From Companilactobacillus kimchii DSM 13961 = JCM 10707 (GTDB lineage: Bacteria > Bacillota > Bacilli > Lactobacillales > Lactobacillaceae), in contig NZ_AZDH01000017.1 of NCBI RefSeq assembly GCF_001435445.1, positions 164,936 to 228,935 of the forward strand: DNA of 64,000 bases, given 5' to 3'. Both the position numbers and the translations under genes were made by a program. The notes beneath the pieces are model-generated. The model was not told where the DNA came from, did no database searches, and saw only the letters and a list, made by a program, of their open reading frames with translations. This document shows positions 8,169-18,664 of the stretch, in pieces; the stretch's first letter is position 1, and each line of letters starts with the position of its first letter.

Positions 8169-9164
8169 CTGTCGAAATTCTTTCGGGGACATATGATAAA
8201 GTTCATTGAACCGCTGATAGAAAAAGGAATGGTTAGAGATACCGACTTCATTAATAATTTGAGAAATTGACCATGATGTATTTATAAGATAATTTTTGGC
8301 AAATTCAAATTGTTTATCCTGTACTAATTGTTTGAAGGTTTTACCTGTTTTTTGATGAACGATCTTACTGAAGTAATTAGGATGAAAAGAAAAATGTTCA
8401 GCTGCGTTCTTTAAAGTAACAGTTCGAAAATTTTGTTCGATGTAATCTTCAATACTATCGGCCAAGTTAGCTTTTCCATATAAGGAATACTCATGTTCGC
8501 GAGTGATACGAATGAAGAATACCTGTAAATTAAGCTCCATGATACGCCTATAACCTGGCTGATGTTCTAATTGTTCCTTTAAAATATCCAATAATAGTGG
8601 TTTTAAGGATAGAGCTTTACGGATGATTAAGAAACTGGGCTGGTTATTCTCAATGGAAAGACATTGAGCAATAAATTTTGAAAGCTCACCACTTTTAGGG
8701 ATGTAATTTAGAAAACTACTGGTGAAATATTCTTTTTTAATAAGTATGTTAATGATAATATCTTTTTCTGTAGTTTTTAACAGAGTATGGGCTGTATTAG
8801 TGTTAATAAACGCCATATCACCACTCTTTAATATATATTCTTCTCCTTCAATCCATTCAGTCACCTGACCACTAATAACATAATTAATTTCAATGTAATC
8901 ATGAACATGCAAGGGGACAATTGAGTAACGAGTATGTTGATTAAGCAGCAGGGTTGGCTCATTAGATAATTCATTGGAAAAGGAAATTGATTTTTGTAAA
9001 GCCAATTTTAAAATTGCATTAAAAGTAAACAAATAAACTGGTTGGTTATTGAATGAACGAAGCTGAGGATAACCTTTGTAGATTCCCAATTGATCATCGT
9101 GCTTGTCTCGATGTTTAATTTCTGAAGTTGAAAGCTTTTGAAGCCATTTTTCGGTAGGAGTCAA
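8160..9164 (-). CDS. AraC-family transcriptional regulator
   Basis: A 334-residue regulator with an N-terminal cupin domain (VPLHVHDYIEINYVISGQV, about residues 78-96, with a His-His pair) and C-terminal AraC helix-turn-helix motifs (FSFHPNYFSKIVHQKTGKTF and ISNHSFFYQRFNELYHMSPK). It is divergent from the PTS permease gene at 9278, and the 113-base intergenic region has a cre-like box. It is therefore the likely activator of the PTS/GH106-like operon. It differs clearly from the first AraC protein at 2568, so it is not a recent duplicate. Confidence 0.9.
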   Translation of the reverse strand: MTPTEKWLQKLSTSEIKHRDKHDDQLGIYKGYPQLRSFNNQPVYLFTFNAILKLALQKSISFSNELSNEPTLLLNQHTRYSIVPLHVHDYIEINYVISGQVTEWIEGEEYILKSGDMAFINTNTAHTLLKTTEKDIIINILIKKEYFTSSFLNYIPKSGELSKFIAQCLSIENNQPSFLIIRKALSLKPLLLDILKEQLEHQPGYRRIMELNLQVFFIRITREHEYSLYGKANLADSIEDYIEQNFRTVTLKNAAEHFSFHPNYFSKIVHQKTGKTFKQLVQDKQFEFAKNYLINTSWSISQIINEVGISNHSFFYQRFNELYHMSPKEFRQNK

Positions 9165-9215
9165 TTTATCACCTTAAGTTTTGTCATAGTTTTAGTTAAC
9201 TTCTGATATTTTTAA

Positions 9216-9229
9216 TGTTACCGCTTTCT
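9216..9229 (+). promoter_or_regulatory. Possible cre (CcpA) site upstream of the PTS operon
   Basis: TGTTACCGCTTTCT matches TGWAANCGNTNWCA at 12 of 14 positions. It is about 50 bases before the PTS gene start, in the region shared with the divergent AraC gene. Confidence 0.45.
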
Positions 9230-9277
9230 TATAAACTAAACAAGTAAACTTAAAGAGATAGAAAGGAGTCGAAACAC

Positions 9278-11164
9278 ATGAAGAATGAAGAGTTAGCAGA
9301 TGCCATCATCAAAAATATTGGTGGAACTGAAAATATTGAAAGCTTGATTCACTGTGTTACTAGATTGAGATTTGTATTAAAGGATGAGAGTCTCGCTCAA
9401 GATAAAACTATTGGAAATTTAGACGGAGTTATCTCCGTAGTTAAGAGTGGCGGCCAATACCAAGTTGTCATTGGTAATAAGGTCGGAACTATTTATGACG
9501 CTATTATGAATAAGTATCAAATTAAAGGCCAAGATGACGACGTTAAGGAAAAAACATCAGATAATCAGGAAAAACAAAACTTATTTAATCGTTTTGTTCA
9601 TATGATTATTGCTATTGTTGGACCGATGATTGGCGTTATTGCTACAGCTGGTATTTTAAAGGGACTTACCGCTTTATTAACATCAATTCATGTCATTTCA
9701 AATACATCTTCAACATATACAATTCTATATGCAATTAGTGATGCAATGTTTTATTTCCTACCAGTTTTAGTTGGTTTTTCAGCTGCTAAGTACTTTAAAG
9801 CTAATCAATATATTGGAGCTGGTTTAGGATTGGCACTTTGTTACCCTACATTAGTTCAAGCCTATTCGGCTGGAAAAGCAATGAATTTCTTTGGAATTCC
9901 CGTTGTTTTAGCTAATTACACTTCATCACTTTTCCCCGTAATTTTTGCGGTTTGGTTAATGGCAATTACTGAAAAATATTTAAATAAACATGTATCTGAT
10001 TCAATTAAATCAATTATTGTACCATTTTTAGCCTTTCTGGTTGGTATTCTTCCTACATTGATTATTGCAGGTCCAATTTTGACTTATGTCAGTCAATTAT
10101 TATCTAAACTAGTTTTGGGAATCTATAATTTTGCTCCCGTAGTGGCTGGTGTTATTCTAGGTGCTTTCTGGCAGGTTATTGTTATTTTTGGACTACACTA
10201 TGCCTTTATTCCCGTATTGATGAACAATATCACGACTTTACACTATGATCCAATTAACGCCATTTTAACCGTTACTGTATTTGCCCAAATGGGTGGGGCT
10301 CTGGGAGTTTGGTTGAAATCAAAGCAAACTAAGACTAAGAATATTGCTGGTGCTGCAGCATTTTCAGCATTCTTAGGTGTTACTGAGCCCGCTATTTATG
10401 GTATCTCATTAAAATTTAAACGTGTTTTTGCCATGACTTTTATTGGTGGTGGTATCGGTGGTGCCATTATGACATTGATGAACGCAAAAATGTATTCCTT
10501 TGGTGCTAACGGTATCTTCTCTGGCCCTTTGTATATTAACCCTAAGGGCATTGATAATAGTTTATGGGCTTTTATTATCGCCGACGTTGTTTCATTAATT
10601 GTAACGACTATTTTGACATATCTATTTGGTTATAAAGATATAGTTGACGAAAGTGAAACTGATACAAATAAGACTAAACCTTCAACAGGAATTGTTTTAA
10701 ATAATCAAAATATTGATAGTCCACTGGATGGAAAAACTATTGCACTAACAGAAGTTAATGATCAAGTATTCTCAAGTGGTGCTATGGGAAGCGGTTTTGC
10801 GGTTATCCCTAATAATGATTCAAAAGTTTATGCTCCATTTAATGGTTCAGTGGTTACTGTTTTTGAAACCAAACACGCTTTAGGTTTGATTTCCGATAAC
10901 GGTGTCGAAATGTTAATTCACATGGGTATCAATACGGTTGAATTAAAAGGTGAACCATTTGATATTAAAGTAAAAACAGGTGACACGATTAAAAAGGGTC
11001 AATTGCTGGCTGAAGTTGACTGGCAAGATATTAAGAATAAAAATTATGATCCAACAACTATGGTTGTAATTACTAATACCATGGAATACAAACAAATTAA
11101 TAATTTGGATTTGAAAAATAAGCAACCAGTATCAGTTGGTGATGCAATATTAAGAATTGATTAA
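9278..11164 (+). CDS. Beta-glucoside-type PTS permease, EIIBCA
   Basis: A 628-residue three-domain PTS enzyme II that imports and phosphorylates a sugar or glycoside. EIIB is at residues 1-90 with the phosphorylated cysteine C26 in HCVTRLRF. EIIC spans about 105-455 with many membrane helices and the GITEPAIYG-like motif (GVTEPAIYGI). EIIA fills the last 150 residues with active histidine H548 in LIHMGI. Length and order match the BglF/BglP group. The gene lies 12 bases before a large glycosidase gene, so the imported compound is probably a disaccharide or oligoside cut inside the cell. The true substrate is unknown. The start has GAAAGGAG upstream. Confidence 0.93.
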   Translation: MKNEELADAIIKNIGGTENIESLIHCVTRLRFVLKDESLAQDKTIGNLDGVISVVKSGGQYQVVIGNKVGTIYDAIMNKYQIKGQDDDVKEKTSDNQEKQNLFNRFVHMIIAIVGPMIGVIATAGILKGLTALLTSIHVISNTSSTYTILYAISDAMFYFLPVLVGFSAAKYFKANQYIGAGLGLALCYPTLVQAYSAGKAMNFFGIPVVLANYTSSLFPVIFAVWLMAITEKYLNKHVSDSIKSIIVPFLAFLVGILPTLIIAGPILTYVSQLLSKLVLGIYNFAPVVAGVILGAFWQVIVIFGLHYAFIPVLMNNITTLHYDPINAILTVTVFAQMGGALGVWLKSKQTKTKNIAGAAAFSAFLGVTEPAIYGISLKFKRVFAMTFIGGGIGGAIMTLMNAKMYSFGANGIFSGPLYINPKGIDNSLWAFIIADVVSLIVTTILTYLFGYKDIVDESETDTNKTKPSTGIVLNNQNIDSPLDGKTIALTEVNDQVFSSGAMGSGFAVIPNNDSKVYAPFNGSVVTVFETKHALGLISDNGVEMLIHMGINTVELKGEPFDIKVKTGDTIKKGQLLAEVDWQDIKNKNYDPTTMVVITNTMEYKQINNLDLKNKQPVSVGDAILRID

Positions 11165-11176
11165 GGTGAAAGTTTT

Positions 11177-13762
11177 ATGACAAGATTAGCAGATGCATTA
11201 AATAACAAAACAGAAAATTATATTTTTCCATTCTTGTGGTTACATGGTGAGGATAAAAAAACATTGCTAGGTAATATCCATAAAATTTATGATAGTGGTG
11301 TTAAGGCCTTTTGCCTAGAGTCACGTCCACATCCCGATTTTTTAGGAGATAGATGGTGGCAAGATCTCGACATCATTTTAAATGAAGCTAAGAGTTTAGG
11401 AATGAAAGTTTGGATTCTAGATGATTCCCATTTTCCAACAGGTTTTGCCAACGGTAAAGTTAAAAATGACTTACCACAATATTTGAAGAAATATCTTTAC
11501 ATCAAGCAATTAGATTTCAGAGGCCCACAACAAGATGCCACAATTATTTTGAAATATTTACGTCCTGACAGAAGATTCCAGCCAGCAGATCCTAACGTTC
11601 AACAGCCAGAAAAAATTTTAAAAGTAATTGCCGCAAAAAAGATTGGTAACGACAAAGTAGATGCCAATTCTTTAGTTGATATTACTGATTCATTAAAGGA
11701 TGGATTACTTAATTGGAATGTTCCTGATGGTGAATGGAGAATATTTACTTTAATCGAAACTATTCATGGTGGTGAAAAGGAGACAGAAGGATATTTAAAT
11801 CCCTTAGTTTCTGATGCTACAAAAGTTTTATTAAATGAGGTCTACAAGCCACATTATGAACATTATAAAGAAATGTTTGGCAATGTTATCGCAGGATTTT
11901 TCAGTGATGAACCTAGATTTGGTAATCATCATGGAGCTGAATCGCGTTTAGGTATTGATGAAATGGTATTGCCTTGGCGGGATGGGATGTTAGAAGAATT
12001 TTTTAATGACGATTATTTGCAATTGCCATTGTTAACCACCGTATCCGCTAATGGTCAGGAAAAGAAGATTCGCTATAAGTACATGAACCTTGTCAGTAAA
12101 TTATATTCTCATAATTTTACTAAAGTTTTAAGCGACTGGTGTCATGAACACGAAGTAAACTATATCGGTCATTTAATTGAAGACAACGGATCACATACTA
12201 GATTAGGATACGGAGCAGGACATTATTTTCGTGCCTTGGATGCCCAAGATATGGCTGGTATTGATGTTGTCTTGAATCAGATTATGCCAGGAATGGATAA
12301 TACTTGGTTTAAATCGATGACTGGTGCTGGCTGGAATGGTGAATTTTTCCATTATGGATTAGCCAAAATGGGAGCTTCCTTAGGACATTTGGATCCTAAA
12401 AAACACGGCCGTGTTATGAGTGAAGTCTTTGGAGCCTATGGTTGGGCCGAAGGATTAACATTAATGAAGTTTATTGCCGATCATATGATTGTACGTGGTG
12501 TTAATCATTTTGTGCCGCACGCTTTTAACCCTAATAAGTTTCCAGACCCAGACTGCCCACCACATTTTTATTCAAACGGTCATGAACCTGAGAATAGAGC
12601 TTATTCAGAATTATTCAATTATATGAATCGATTGTCACATATTCTAAGTGGAGGACAGCATATCGCTCATGTGGCCGTCTTGTACCACGCTGAGGATGAA
12701 TGGTTAGATAAAGATGCCATGCCATTTGAAAAACCAGTTAAAGTTCTCATGCAAAATCAAATTGATTGTGAAATTACACCATTAGATTATTTAAAATCCG
12801 CAAACATTCAAAAAAATTATTTTGAAATTAATCATGAAAAATTTGATACTCTAATTATTCCGGAAACAAAATATGTTCCACATGAATTGCTAGGGATTCT
12901 AAAGGTATTACAACAAAATGATATAAAGCTACTTTTCGTCAATAACTATCCTGAACAAGACGAATCACTAAATAATATTAAAGACGTCACTGAAATATTG
13001 GGAACAAAGATAGGCTTAAAAGATATTCCATACAACTTAACTAATAAAGATATCTTTGTTAAAGCAGATACTGTTGAACCTTACTTGAGATTCTATAATT
13101 ACCAAAATGAGGATGATCATTTATTAATGTTCTTAAATGAAGACCCTTCAAAGGTTATTGATACGACGCTAACCATTAAGGAAAAATTTGCTTACCAATA
13201 TGATGCAATGACAAATACGATGCAAAATATTGATATTGTGGATGGCAAGTATAAATTAAATCTCGCACCAGGACAATCAATAGTATTAATTAAAGGTAAC
13301 AACTACAACGTAATTTCAAATAATAAATCACATCATAGCGTATTATTGGAACCCCAAAATATAGCCTTATCGCTTGCCTCAGCTGAATCGTATCCTAATT
13401 TTGAGTCAACGAGAAAACTTGATCAATTAAAAAGCATTAATTTATTAGATGGATTAAGAGAATTCAGTGGAAATATGAAGTATTCTTTTCAATTCAATTT
13501 AGACAAAGTCACTGAGATGATGTCTTTGGATTTAGGTACCGTTAACGAGATTGCAACGGTTAAACTAAATGGTCATCCCTTAGGAACAAGAATTGCTTAT
13601 CCATATCAATTTGATAATATATCCAAATTTTTAAAGGTTGGAGTCAATGAAGTAGAAATAGTTGTGGTTAACAATCTAGGTATACAGCAACAGGATTTCT
13701 TATCACAGTACATGCTTATTAAACCAGCAGGCCTATTAGGTCCTATCAATATTAAATACTAA
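11177..13762 (+). CDS. Large glycoside hydrolase related to GH106
   Basis: An 861-residue cytoplasmic protein. The N-terminal 500 residues look like a TIM-barrel glycosidase (FLWLHGEDKKTLLGNI; VWILDDSHFPTGFANG; FFSDEPRFG; NYIGHLIEDNG). A glutamine-amidotransferase-like domain (IAHVAVLYHAEDEW) follows, and a C-terminal beta-sandwich (ATVKLNGHPLGTRIAYPYQF). This order is seen in GH106-like rhamnosidases and related uncharacterised families. It is the second gene of the PTS operon, with AAGGTGAAA upstream of the ATG, and is followed by a bidirectional terminator. Rhamnoside cleavage is a reasonable guess given the neighbours. The sequence does not fix the substrate. Confidence 0.7.
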   Translation: MTRLADALNNKTENYIFPFLWLHGEDKKTLLGNIHKIYDSGVKAFCLESRPHPDFLGDRWWQDLDIILNEAKSLGMKVWILDDSHFPTGFANGKVKNDLPQYLKKYLYIKQLDFRGPQQDATIILKYLRPDRRFQPADPNVQQPEKILKVIAAKKIGNDKVDANSLVDITDSLKDGLLNWNVPDGEWRIFTLIETIHGGEKETEGYLNPLVSDATKVLLNEVYKPHYEHYKEMFGNVIAGFFSDEPRFGNHHGAESRLGIDEMVLPWRDGMLEEFFNDDYLQLPLLTTVSANGQEKKIRYKYMNLVSKLYSHNFTKVLSDWCHEHEVNYIGHLIEDNGSHTRLGYGAGHYFRALDAQDMAGIDVVLNQIMPGMDNTWFKSMTGAGWNGEFFHYGLAKMGASLGHLDPKKHGRVMSEVFGAYGWAEGLTLMKFIADHMIVRGVNHFVPHAFNPNKFPDPDCPPHFYSNGHEPENRAYSELFNYMNRLSHILSGGQHIAHVAVLYHAEDEWLDKDAMPFEKPVKVLMQNQIDCEITPLDYLKSANIQKNYFEINHEKFDTLIIPETKYVPHELLGILKVLQQNDIKLLFVNNYPEQDESLNNIKDVTEILGTKIGLKDIPYNLTNKDIFVKADTVEPYLRFYNYQNEDDHLLMFLNEDPSKVIDTTLTIKEKFAYQYDAMTNTMQNIDIVDGKYKLNLAPGQSIVLIKGNNYNVISNNKSHHSVLLEPQNIALSLASAESYPNFESTRKLDQLKSINLLDGLREFSGNMKYSFQFNLDKVTEMMSLDLGTVNEIATVKLNGHPLGTRIAYPYQFDNISKFLKVGVNEVEIVVVNNLGIQQQDFLSQYMLIKPAGLLGPINIKY

Positions 13763-13764
13763 TA

Positions 13765-13811
13765 AAAGAACAGGATTGGAAATTTTATTCTTCCAATCCT
13801 GTTCTTTTTAT
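13765..13811. terminator. Bidirectional terminator between convergent glycosidase operons
   Basis: A 16-bp stem (AAAGAACAGGATTGGA with TCCAATCCTGTTCTTT), A-rich before and T-rich after, between the stops of the rightward GH106-like gene and the leftward GH43 gene. Confidence 0.85.
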
Positions 13812-13836
13812 TAGTATATGGTTAAGTGAGGTAAAA

Positions 13837-15384
13837 CTAGTTTTCTTCCTTATCGATAGGGAAGCGACGTGCTTTTTTGATAGATAATTTCGAATCGGTA
13901 CCTAAAGCGTAAATTCCCAACATATCACCAGTATTCAAGGCACTAATAGCTTCATTCGAAAAATGCATTGCAGCAATCTTGAAACCTAAGTCTTTGCCGT
14001 CAGCAGTTTGTATCAAGAATTCCTTGTTAGAAGGATGATTGATAATACTGAATTCCTTTGGCAAGTCATTAATTTCCGCAATCTTTTTTTCGACAACTAA
14101 GTCAAAGACACGAACTGCTTTGATCAAATCGAAATGACCGTTCTTATTTTTCTTGATCATCAGACTAGCAAAGTGGGTACTGTCAATTGTCACAGCGACA
14201 CCAATCTGACCATCCGTTAACTGACAGTTATCAGCATCCAATTCAATTTTAAAGGTCTCGTCTGGCTCAGTTTGTCTTAAACCTAAAAATGATGGTGTAT
14301 CAATATCTGATAGGGTCAAATCAGAACCGGTTAAAGTTAAATTATCAGCTTTAATTGTTAGTCTATTGTCTAATGAATTTCTCAATGAAATCCATTCCGG
14401 ATTCAAAAATTCATCTTTAAAAGTATCTGTAAAATCAATCATATTCTGAGATTTTAAGGCCTTAGCATGTTCTGGAAATTCCGACATATCAACTGTTTCT
14501 GTAGGGATACCGTTATTAACGACAGGCCAATCTCCATTCCAAACAACTGGATAAAGTAAAGTTTCCCTACCAGTATTAGTGAAGGTTTTGAAATTAATGT
14601 TGGCGGGACGAGTACCTAAACAAACTAACCACCAATTCTTACTTTCATCTTGGAACAAATCGCCATGACCAATATTTTGTAGAGGCTCATCAGCACGATC
14701 TCGATTAGTAAATATCGGATTATCCGGACAGTTTTCGAAAGGTCCCCAAATATTTTTACTCCTGAAAATAGTAATCATATGGCCTAAACCAGTTCCACCT
14801 TCAGCAGCCAGAAGGTAATAGTAGTCAGACTTCTTGATAATATGTGGTCCTTCGACATCACGACCACCAGTACCATAAGTTAGAATCTTAGGTCCATCCA
14901 AGATACGGCCAGAAGGTAATTCAATTTCGACTTGTTGCAAAGCTTTTTTGCCAGACTCAAGATAACCAGTATATTGAACGTAAGTATGATCACCGTCAAA
15001 GAATATATCAGGATCAATTCCGTTAACATTGATATTGATACGTTGATTGTCCCAAATAATATTCCCATCAGCAGTCAAACTACCAGTAATGATGAAAGTT
15101 TTGAATTCGGCAAAATTGGTTGTGATTACATAGAATTTATTATTGTGGTATCTGATACAGACTGCAAAAATACCTTCATTAGATTTGGATTTAGTTAGAT
15201 CAGCTTGAGAATGCTTTTTGGCTATGCCTGGTAAAGATTCCCAATTAAGCAAATCAGTACTTCTAGCTAAAGTGATACCAGGGTAATATTCAAAAGTACT
15301 ATTGACCATATAGTAGTACTTGCCAACATGAACAATACTAGGATCTGGACGCATTCCTCGTAATATTGGATTCTTATATTGCAT
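13837..15384 (-). CDS. Glycoside hydrolase family 43 (beta-xylosidase/arabinosidase-like)
   Basis: A 515-residue five-bladed beta-propeller enzyme of GH43. The base aspartate is D14 in MRPDPS, the pKa-modulating aspartate lies in GIDPD (D124), and the catalytic acid is E178 in VEGPH. A C-terminal beta-sandwich domain (about residues 320-500) is typical of the xylosidase subgroup. It has no signal peptide, so it acts on imported oligosides. It starts six bases after the rhamnosidase stop, and the two are clearly cotranscribed. Together they could strip xylose or arabinose and rhamnose from plant side chains. Xylosidase and arabinofuranosidase activities cannot be separated by sequence inspection. 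Confidence 0.88.
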   Translation of the reverse strand: MQYKNPILRGMRPDPSIVHVGKYYYMVNSTFEYYPGITLARSTDLLNWESLPGIAKKHSQADLTKSKSNEGIFAVCIRYHNNKFYVITTNFAEFKTFIITGSLTADGNIIWDNQRININVNGIDPDIFFDGDHTYVQYTGYLESGKKALQQVEIELPSGRILDGPKILTYGTGGRDVEGPHIIKKSDYYYLLAAEGGTGLGHMITIFRSKNIWGPFENCPDNPIFTNRDRADEPLQNIGHGDLFQDESKNWWLVCLGTRPANINFKTFTNTGRETLLYPVVWNGDWPVVNNGIPTETVDMSEFPEHAKALKSQNMIDFTDTFKDEFLNPEWISLRNSLDNRLTIKADNLTLTGSDLTLSDIDTPSFLGLRQTEPDETFKIELDADNCQLTDGQIGVAVTIDSTHFASLMIKKNKNGHFDLIKAVRVFDLVVEKKIAEINDLPKEFSIINHPSNKEFLIQTADGKDLGFKIAAMHFSNEAISALNTGDMLGIYALGTDSKLSIKKARRFPIDKEEN

Positions 15385-15389
15385 TATAA

Positions 15390-18194
15390 TTAAGCCTCTC
15401 TTTCACTCAAAACTGGTGTACTTGTAAGGGTCTGATTAATCTGTTTCATTTCTGAAGTAGGAATGTTGATGAATGGGAACAACATATTGGCTTCCTTAAT
15501 AGACATATGTCCTAATCGATCAACATTTTCAGGATCATTAAACATATCCAATTCTTTAGTAATTGACTTAATCTTATCAAAGAGTTCCTTATCAGCAGTG
15601 ATTGCAGCAAGTTTACTGTCCATAGTGTATCTGCCGATATAATCACTAGTAGGGATATATGAAATTTGATGATGACCATTTATTAAAGTAATAACCTTAT
15701 CATTTACCATTTGATCATCAACATTAACACTGTTACCAACTCTTGGAAGTGTTAATTTAACGGTTTGTCCATAAGGTACGTCAATTTGTAGTGCAATAGT
15801 GTGCTCTTCATCTGTTTCAAGATCATACTTAATCTTCAAAGCACCGTAAGAACTATCGTAATGACCACTAATGTGTTTCATTCTGTAATCAAATTTAGGT
15901 TCAACATAAACTGTTTGATAACCATTGTCTTGATCATGAAGTCCTAAGACATACTTATAAGCCCATTCCATAATGGCACCAATTGAGTAGTGGTTGAGTG
16001 AATTCATACCTTCAGGATTCATTGAACCGTTTGATAGGACAGAGTTCCAACGTTCCCAAATAGTTGTGGCACCCAATTTGACAGCATAAAGCCAACTTGG
16101 ATAATCTTCGTTCAAGAAGATCTTGGTTGCTAATTCATGTTGTCCATTTTCTGATAGAACTTGACACAAGAATGGGGTACCAACAAAACCTGTTTGTAAG
16201 TGATCGTTATCTTTCTTCAAACGTTGAACTAAATCAGCAACGACACGTGACTTCAAATTTTCAGGAACAATATTGAATTCGAGTACTAAAGCATATGCAG
16301 TTTGCGTATCAATAGCTACACGACCAGTTTCAGTGACATATTCTTTCAAAATGTTTTGCTTAATAGTTTTACATAGATCTGTATAGAATTTATGATCCTC
16401 TTCATTACCTAAAATCTTAGCTGCATTAGCTACGATAGTTGATGAATAATAGTAATAAATAGAAGCGATAAAGTCCTCATCAGTTTTACCATTTGGTACA
16501 GCTGGATTTTCACTATCAAGGGATAACCAGTCACCGAATTGGAAAGAACCTGTCCAAAGCCCAGTACCACTCTTTTCAACATTCTTACGAACCCAGTCGA
16601 CCCAGTCTTTCATACTAGAGTAATTTTGTTTCAAAATAGCCGTGTCACCATATTTGTTATACATATTCCAAGGAATAACTGTGGCAGCATCACCCCAAAT
16701 GGCAGCTCCACCTTCGTCGACGTGAAGGGAAGGAGCATACATTGTTAACATACCATCATGATTATCTTGTTCGATCTTTATATCTTTGGCGTACTTCTTA
16801 AAGAATGCATAAACATTCATATTAAAAGTTGAAGTATTAGAGAAGATTTCGGCGTCACCAGTCCAACCTAAACGTTCATCACGTTGAGGGCAATCTGTCG
16901 GTACATCAAAGAAATTACCTTTTTGGCTCCATTGTACATTTTCAAATAAGCGATTAACTTCAGAATTATCAGTCTTAATGTCACCAGTCATTTTCATATC
17001 AGAATAGATGACGGCGGCACGGAAATCTTTCAATTGTAACGGCTGAGTATTTCCGGAAATTTTGATATATCTGTAGCCATAATAAGTGAAGTGTGGACGA
17101 ATCCATTTGTTAGTACCGTCTGAAATATAAGTAAAGGCAGCTCTAGCTTCACGCAAGTTATCACGATAGAAGTTACCTTTTTGAAGAATTTCGCCGACTT
17201 CAATTGTAACTTTAGTTCCCTTAGGTTCACGGTTGTAAAATTCAATAATACCAACATTATTTTGTCCAAAGTCGATAACTTGTTCATCTTTAGGCGTATG
17301 GATCAATTCCTTAGCAGGTAAGTATTCTTGAACTTTAAGTGGCAAACTCAATCTGTCAGCAAGTGTATCAAAAGAATAGTCTAAAACAGAGGCATTTACC
17401 CAATCTGCTGGAACAATTGTATCGTCGATATCTTCACCATAATAAATAGCCGACTTAGTGATTTTTCCAGCAGTTGTTAACCACTGGTCATCAGTATTGA
17501 TAATATCTTCAGTACCATCGGTATAAAGTAAATGTAATTCTAGGATAGCGCGTTGTTGGTCACCATAGATTTTATCTTTACCACCGTCGAAACCGAGATT
17601 ACCCTTGTACCAGCCATCGCCGAGAGAAATTTCAATTGAATTGTCACCTTGAATAAATGAATCGGTAGCGTCATATGTTTGAACTTGAATTAATTTATCA
17701 TAATTAGTTGTACCTGGAGCTAAGAATTCATCACCAACCTTTTTATCGTTGATGTTCAATTCATAAACCCCTAAGCCTGACATGTAAATACGTGCTGATT
17801 TGATTTTTTTAGAAATTTTCAAATCACGTTTTAGCAGAGTGTTTTGGATGTCCTTATTGTCATTACCAATCCATTTAGCAGTAAACGGTTCGTCCATCTT
17901 GCCAGTTTCAAAGAAACTAGTTGCTGAAGCGGAGATATCTTCGTCAATATTTCTAACACTGATTGTAAAGCTATATTTAGTTCTTGGTTTTAATTTTAAA
18001 TCAGGGATGAAATAATTATTTGTATAGACTTGCCAATCAGTTTGGTAAACAGATTTATCATTAACAAAAATTTTTAATTTCTTCTCTAGGGCAACATTCT
18101 CTTTAGAATTTACTGCAAATTCAATTTTAAGGTCACTAAGATCAAATCCTAGTGGTTCAGTCATATGGTTTACTTGGATGTTTTCAATATTCAT
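15390..18194 (-). CDS. Alpha-L-rhamnosidase, GH78
   Basis: A 934-residue intracellular GH78 enzyme that releases L-rhamnose from glycosides. It has N-terminal beta-sandwich domains (KWIGNDNKDIQ; LGDGWYKGNLG), a central (alpha/alpha)6 catalytic domain with the signature PTDCPQRDERLGWTGDAEIF near residues 425-445, and a C-terminal sandwich domain (HISGHYDSSYGALKI). The ribosome binding site GAGGTAAAAG precedes the ATG. It stands between a truncated GH3 gene (12 bases upstream) and the GH43 gene. Rhamnose released here would feed the pathway that includes rhaD at 1288. The intact gene serves as the reference that shows how much is missing from the 6210-8121 remnant. Confidence 0.93.
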   Translation of the reverse strand: MNIENIQVNHMTEPLGFDLSDLKIEFAVNSKENVALEKKLKIFVNDKSVYQTDWQVYTNNYFIPDLKLKPRTKYSFTISVRNIDEDISASATSFFETGKMDEPFTAKWIGNDNKDIQNTLLKRDLKISKKIKSARIYMSGLGVYELNINDKKVGDEFLAPGTTNYDKLIQVQTYDATDSFIQGDNSIEISLGDGWYKGNLGFDGGKDKIYGDQQRAILELHLLYTDGTEDIINTDDQWLTTAGKITKSAIYYGEDIDDTIVPADWVNASVLDYSFDTLADRLSLPLKVQEYLPAKELIHTPKDEQVIDFGQNNVGIIEFYNREPKGTKVTIEVGEILQKGNFYRDNLREARAAFTYISDGTNKWIRPHFTYYGYRYIKISGNTQPLQLKDFRAAVIYSDMKMTGDIKTDNSEVNRLFENVQWSQKGNFFDVPTDCPQRDERLGWTGDAEIFSNTSTFNMNVYAFFKKYAKDIKIEQDNHDGMLTMYAPSLHVDEGGAAIWGDAATVIPWNMYNKYGDTAILKQNYSSMKDWVDWVRKNVEKSGTGLWTGSFQFGDWLSLDSENPAVPNGKTDEDFIASIYYYYSSTIVANAAKILGNEEDHKFYTDLCKTIKQNILKEYVTETGRVAIDTQTAYALVLEFNIVPENLKSRVVADLVQRLKKDNDHLQTGFVGTPFLCQVLSENGQHELATKIFLNEDYPSWLYAVKLGATTIWERWNSVLSNGSMNPEGMNSLNHYSIGAIMEWAYKYVLGLHDQDNGYQTVYVEPKFDYRMKHISGHYDSSYGALKIKYDLETDEEHTIALQIDVPYGQTVKLTLPRVGNSVNVDDQMVNDKVITLINGHHQISYIPTSDYIGRYTMDSKLAAITADKELFDKIKSITKELDMFNDPENVDRLGHMSIKEANMLFPFINIPTSEMKQINQTLTSTPVLSEREA

Positions 18195-18205
18195 TTTCTT
18201 TTACC

Positions 18206-18664
18206 TCACAGTCTAGTGTCTAATCTATTGCAAAATGGATCTACTGGGCTCTTACCAACAAATTTTTCTTGACCAGTAATCTTCTTAACAACGGCATCGA
18301 TTGATTCAGGATTACCTGTATAAGCATTAATCATGGTTGAAATATCAGGGATATCAAAGAGATGATATGGATTGCACATAGAAATAAATAATGTTGGAAT
18401 GGAGCGCATATACCAAGGAGCATCTGCGGCCATCAAATGTATCCAGTCAATTCTAGTTGTAGTTTGATTACTTGCAGTTTCGATATTGGCAACATAAATA
18501 GCTAAATCAAATTTATCCTTTAAATCTTGAACGCCTTCTTCAAATACTTCATGGAAATCTAAGTTCTTACAATCAAACAGCGAAACTTTGAAACCTTGAG
18601 CTTCTAATTTTTCCTTAAAGAGGGCAGTTACATGCCCACCTTCTTTAAAACCACCATGGGGATC
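18206..18664 (-). pseudogene. C-terminal remnant of a GH3 beta-glycosidase/hexosaminidase
   Basis: The minus strand is open from about 18673 to the TGA at 18206, reading DPHGGFKEGGHVTALFKEKL and ending CNPYHLFDIPDISTMINAY plus a polar tail. This is the C-terminal sandwich domain of GH3 enzymes, such as beta-N-acetylhexosaminidases. The catalytic N-terminal barrel is absent and a stop codon lies immediately upstream. A later ATG would give only 76 residues. The remnant is the first member of the leftward GH78/GH43 operon, so the operon probably once began with an intact GH3 gene. Confidence 0.7.
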
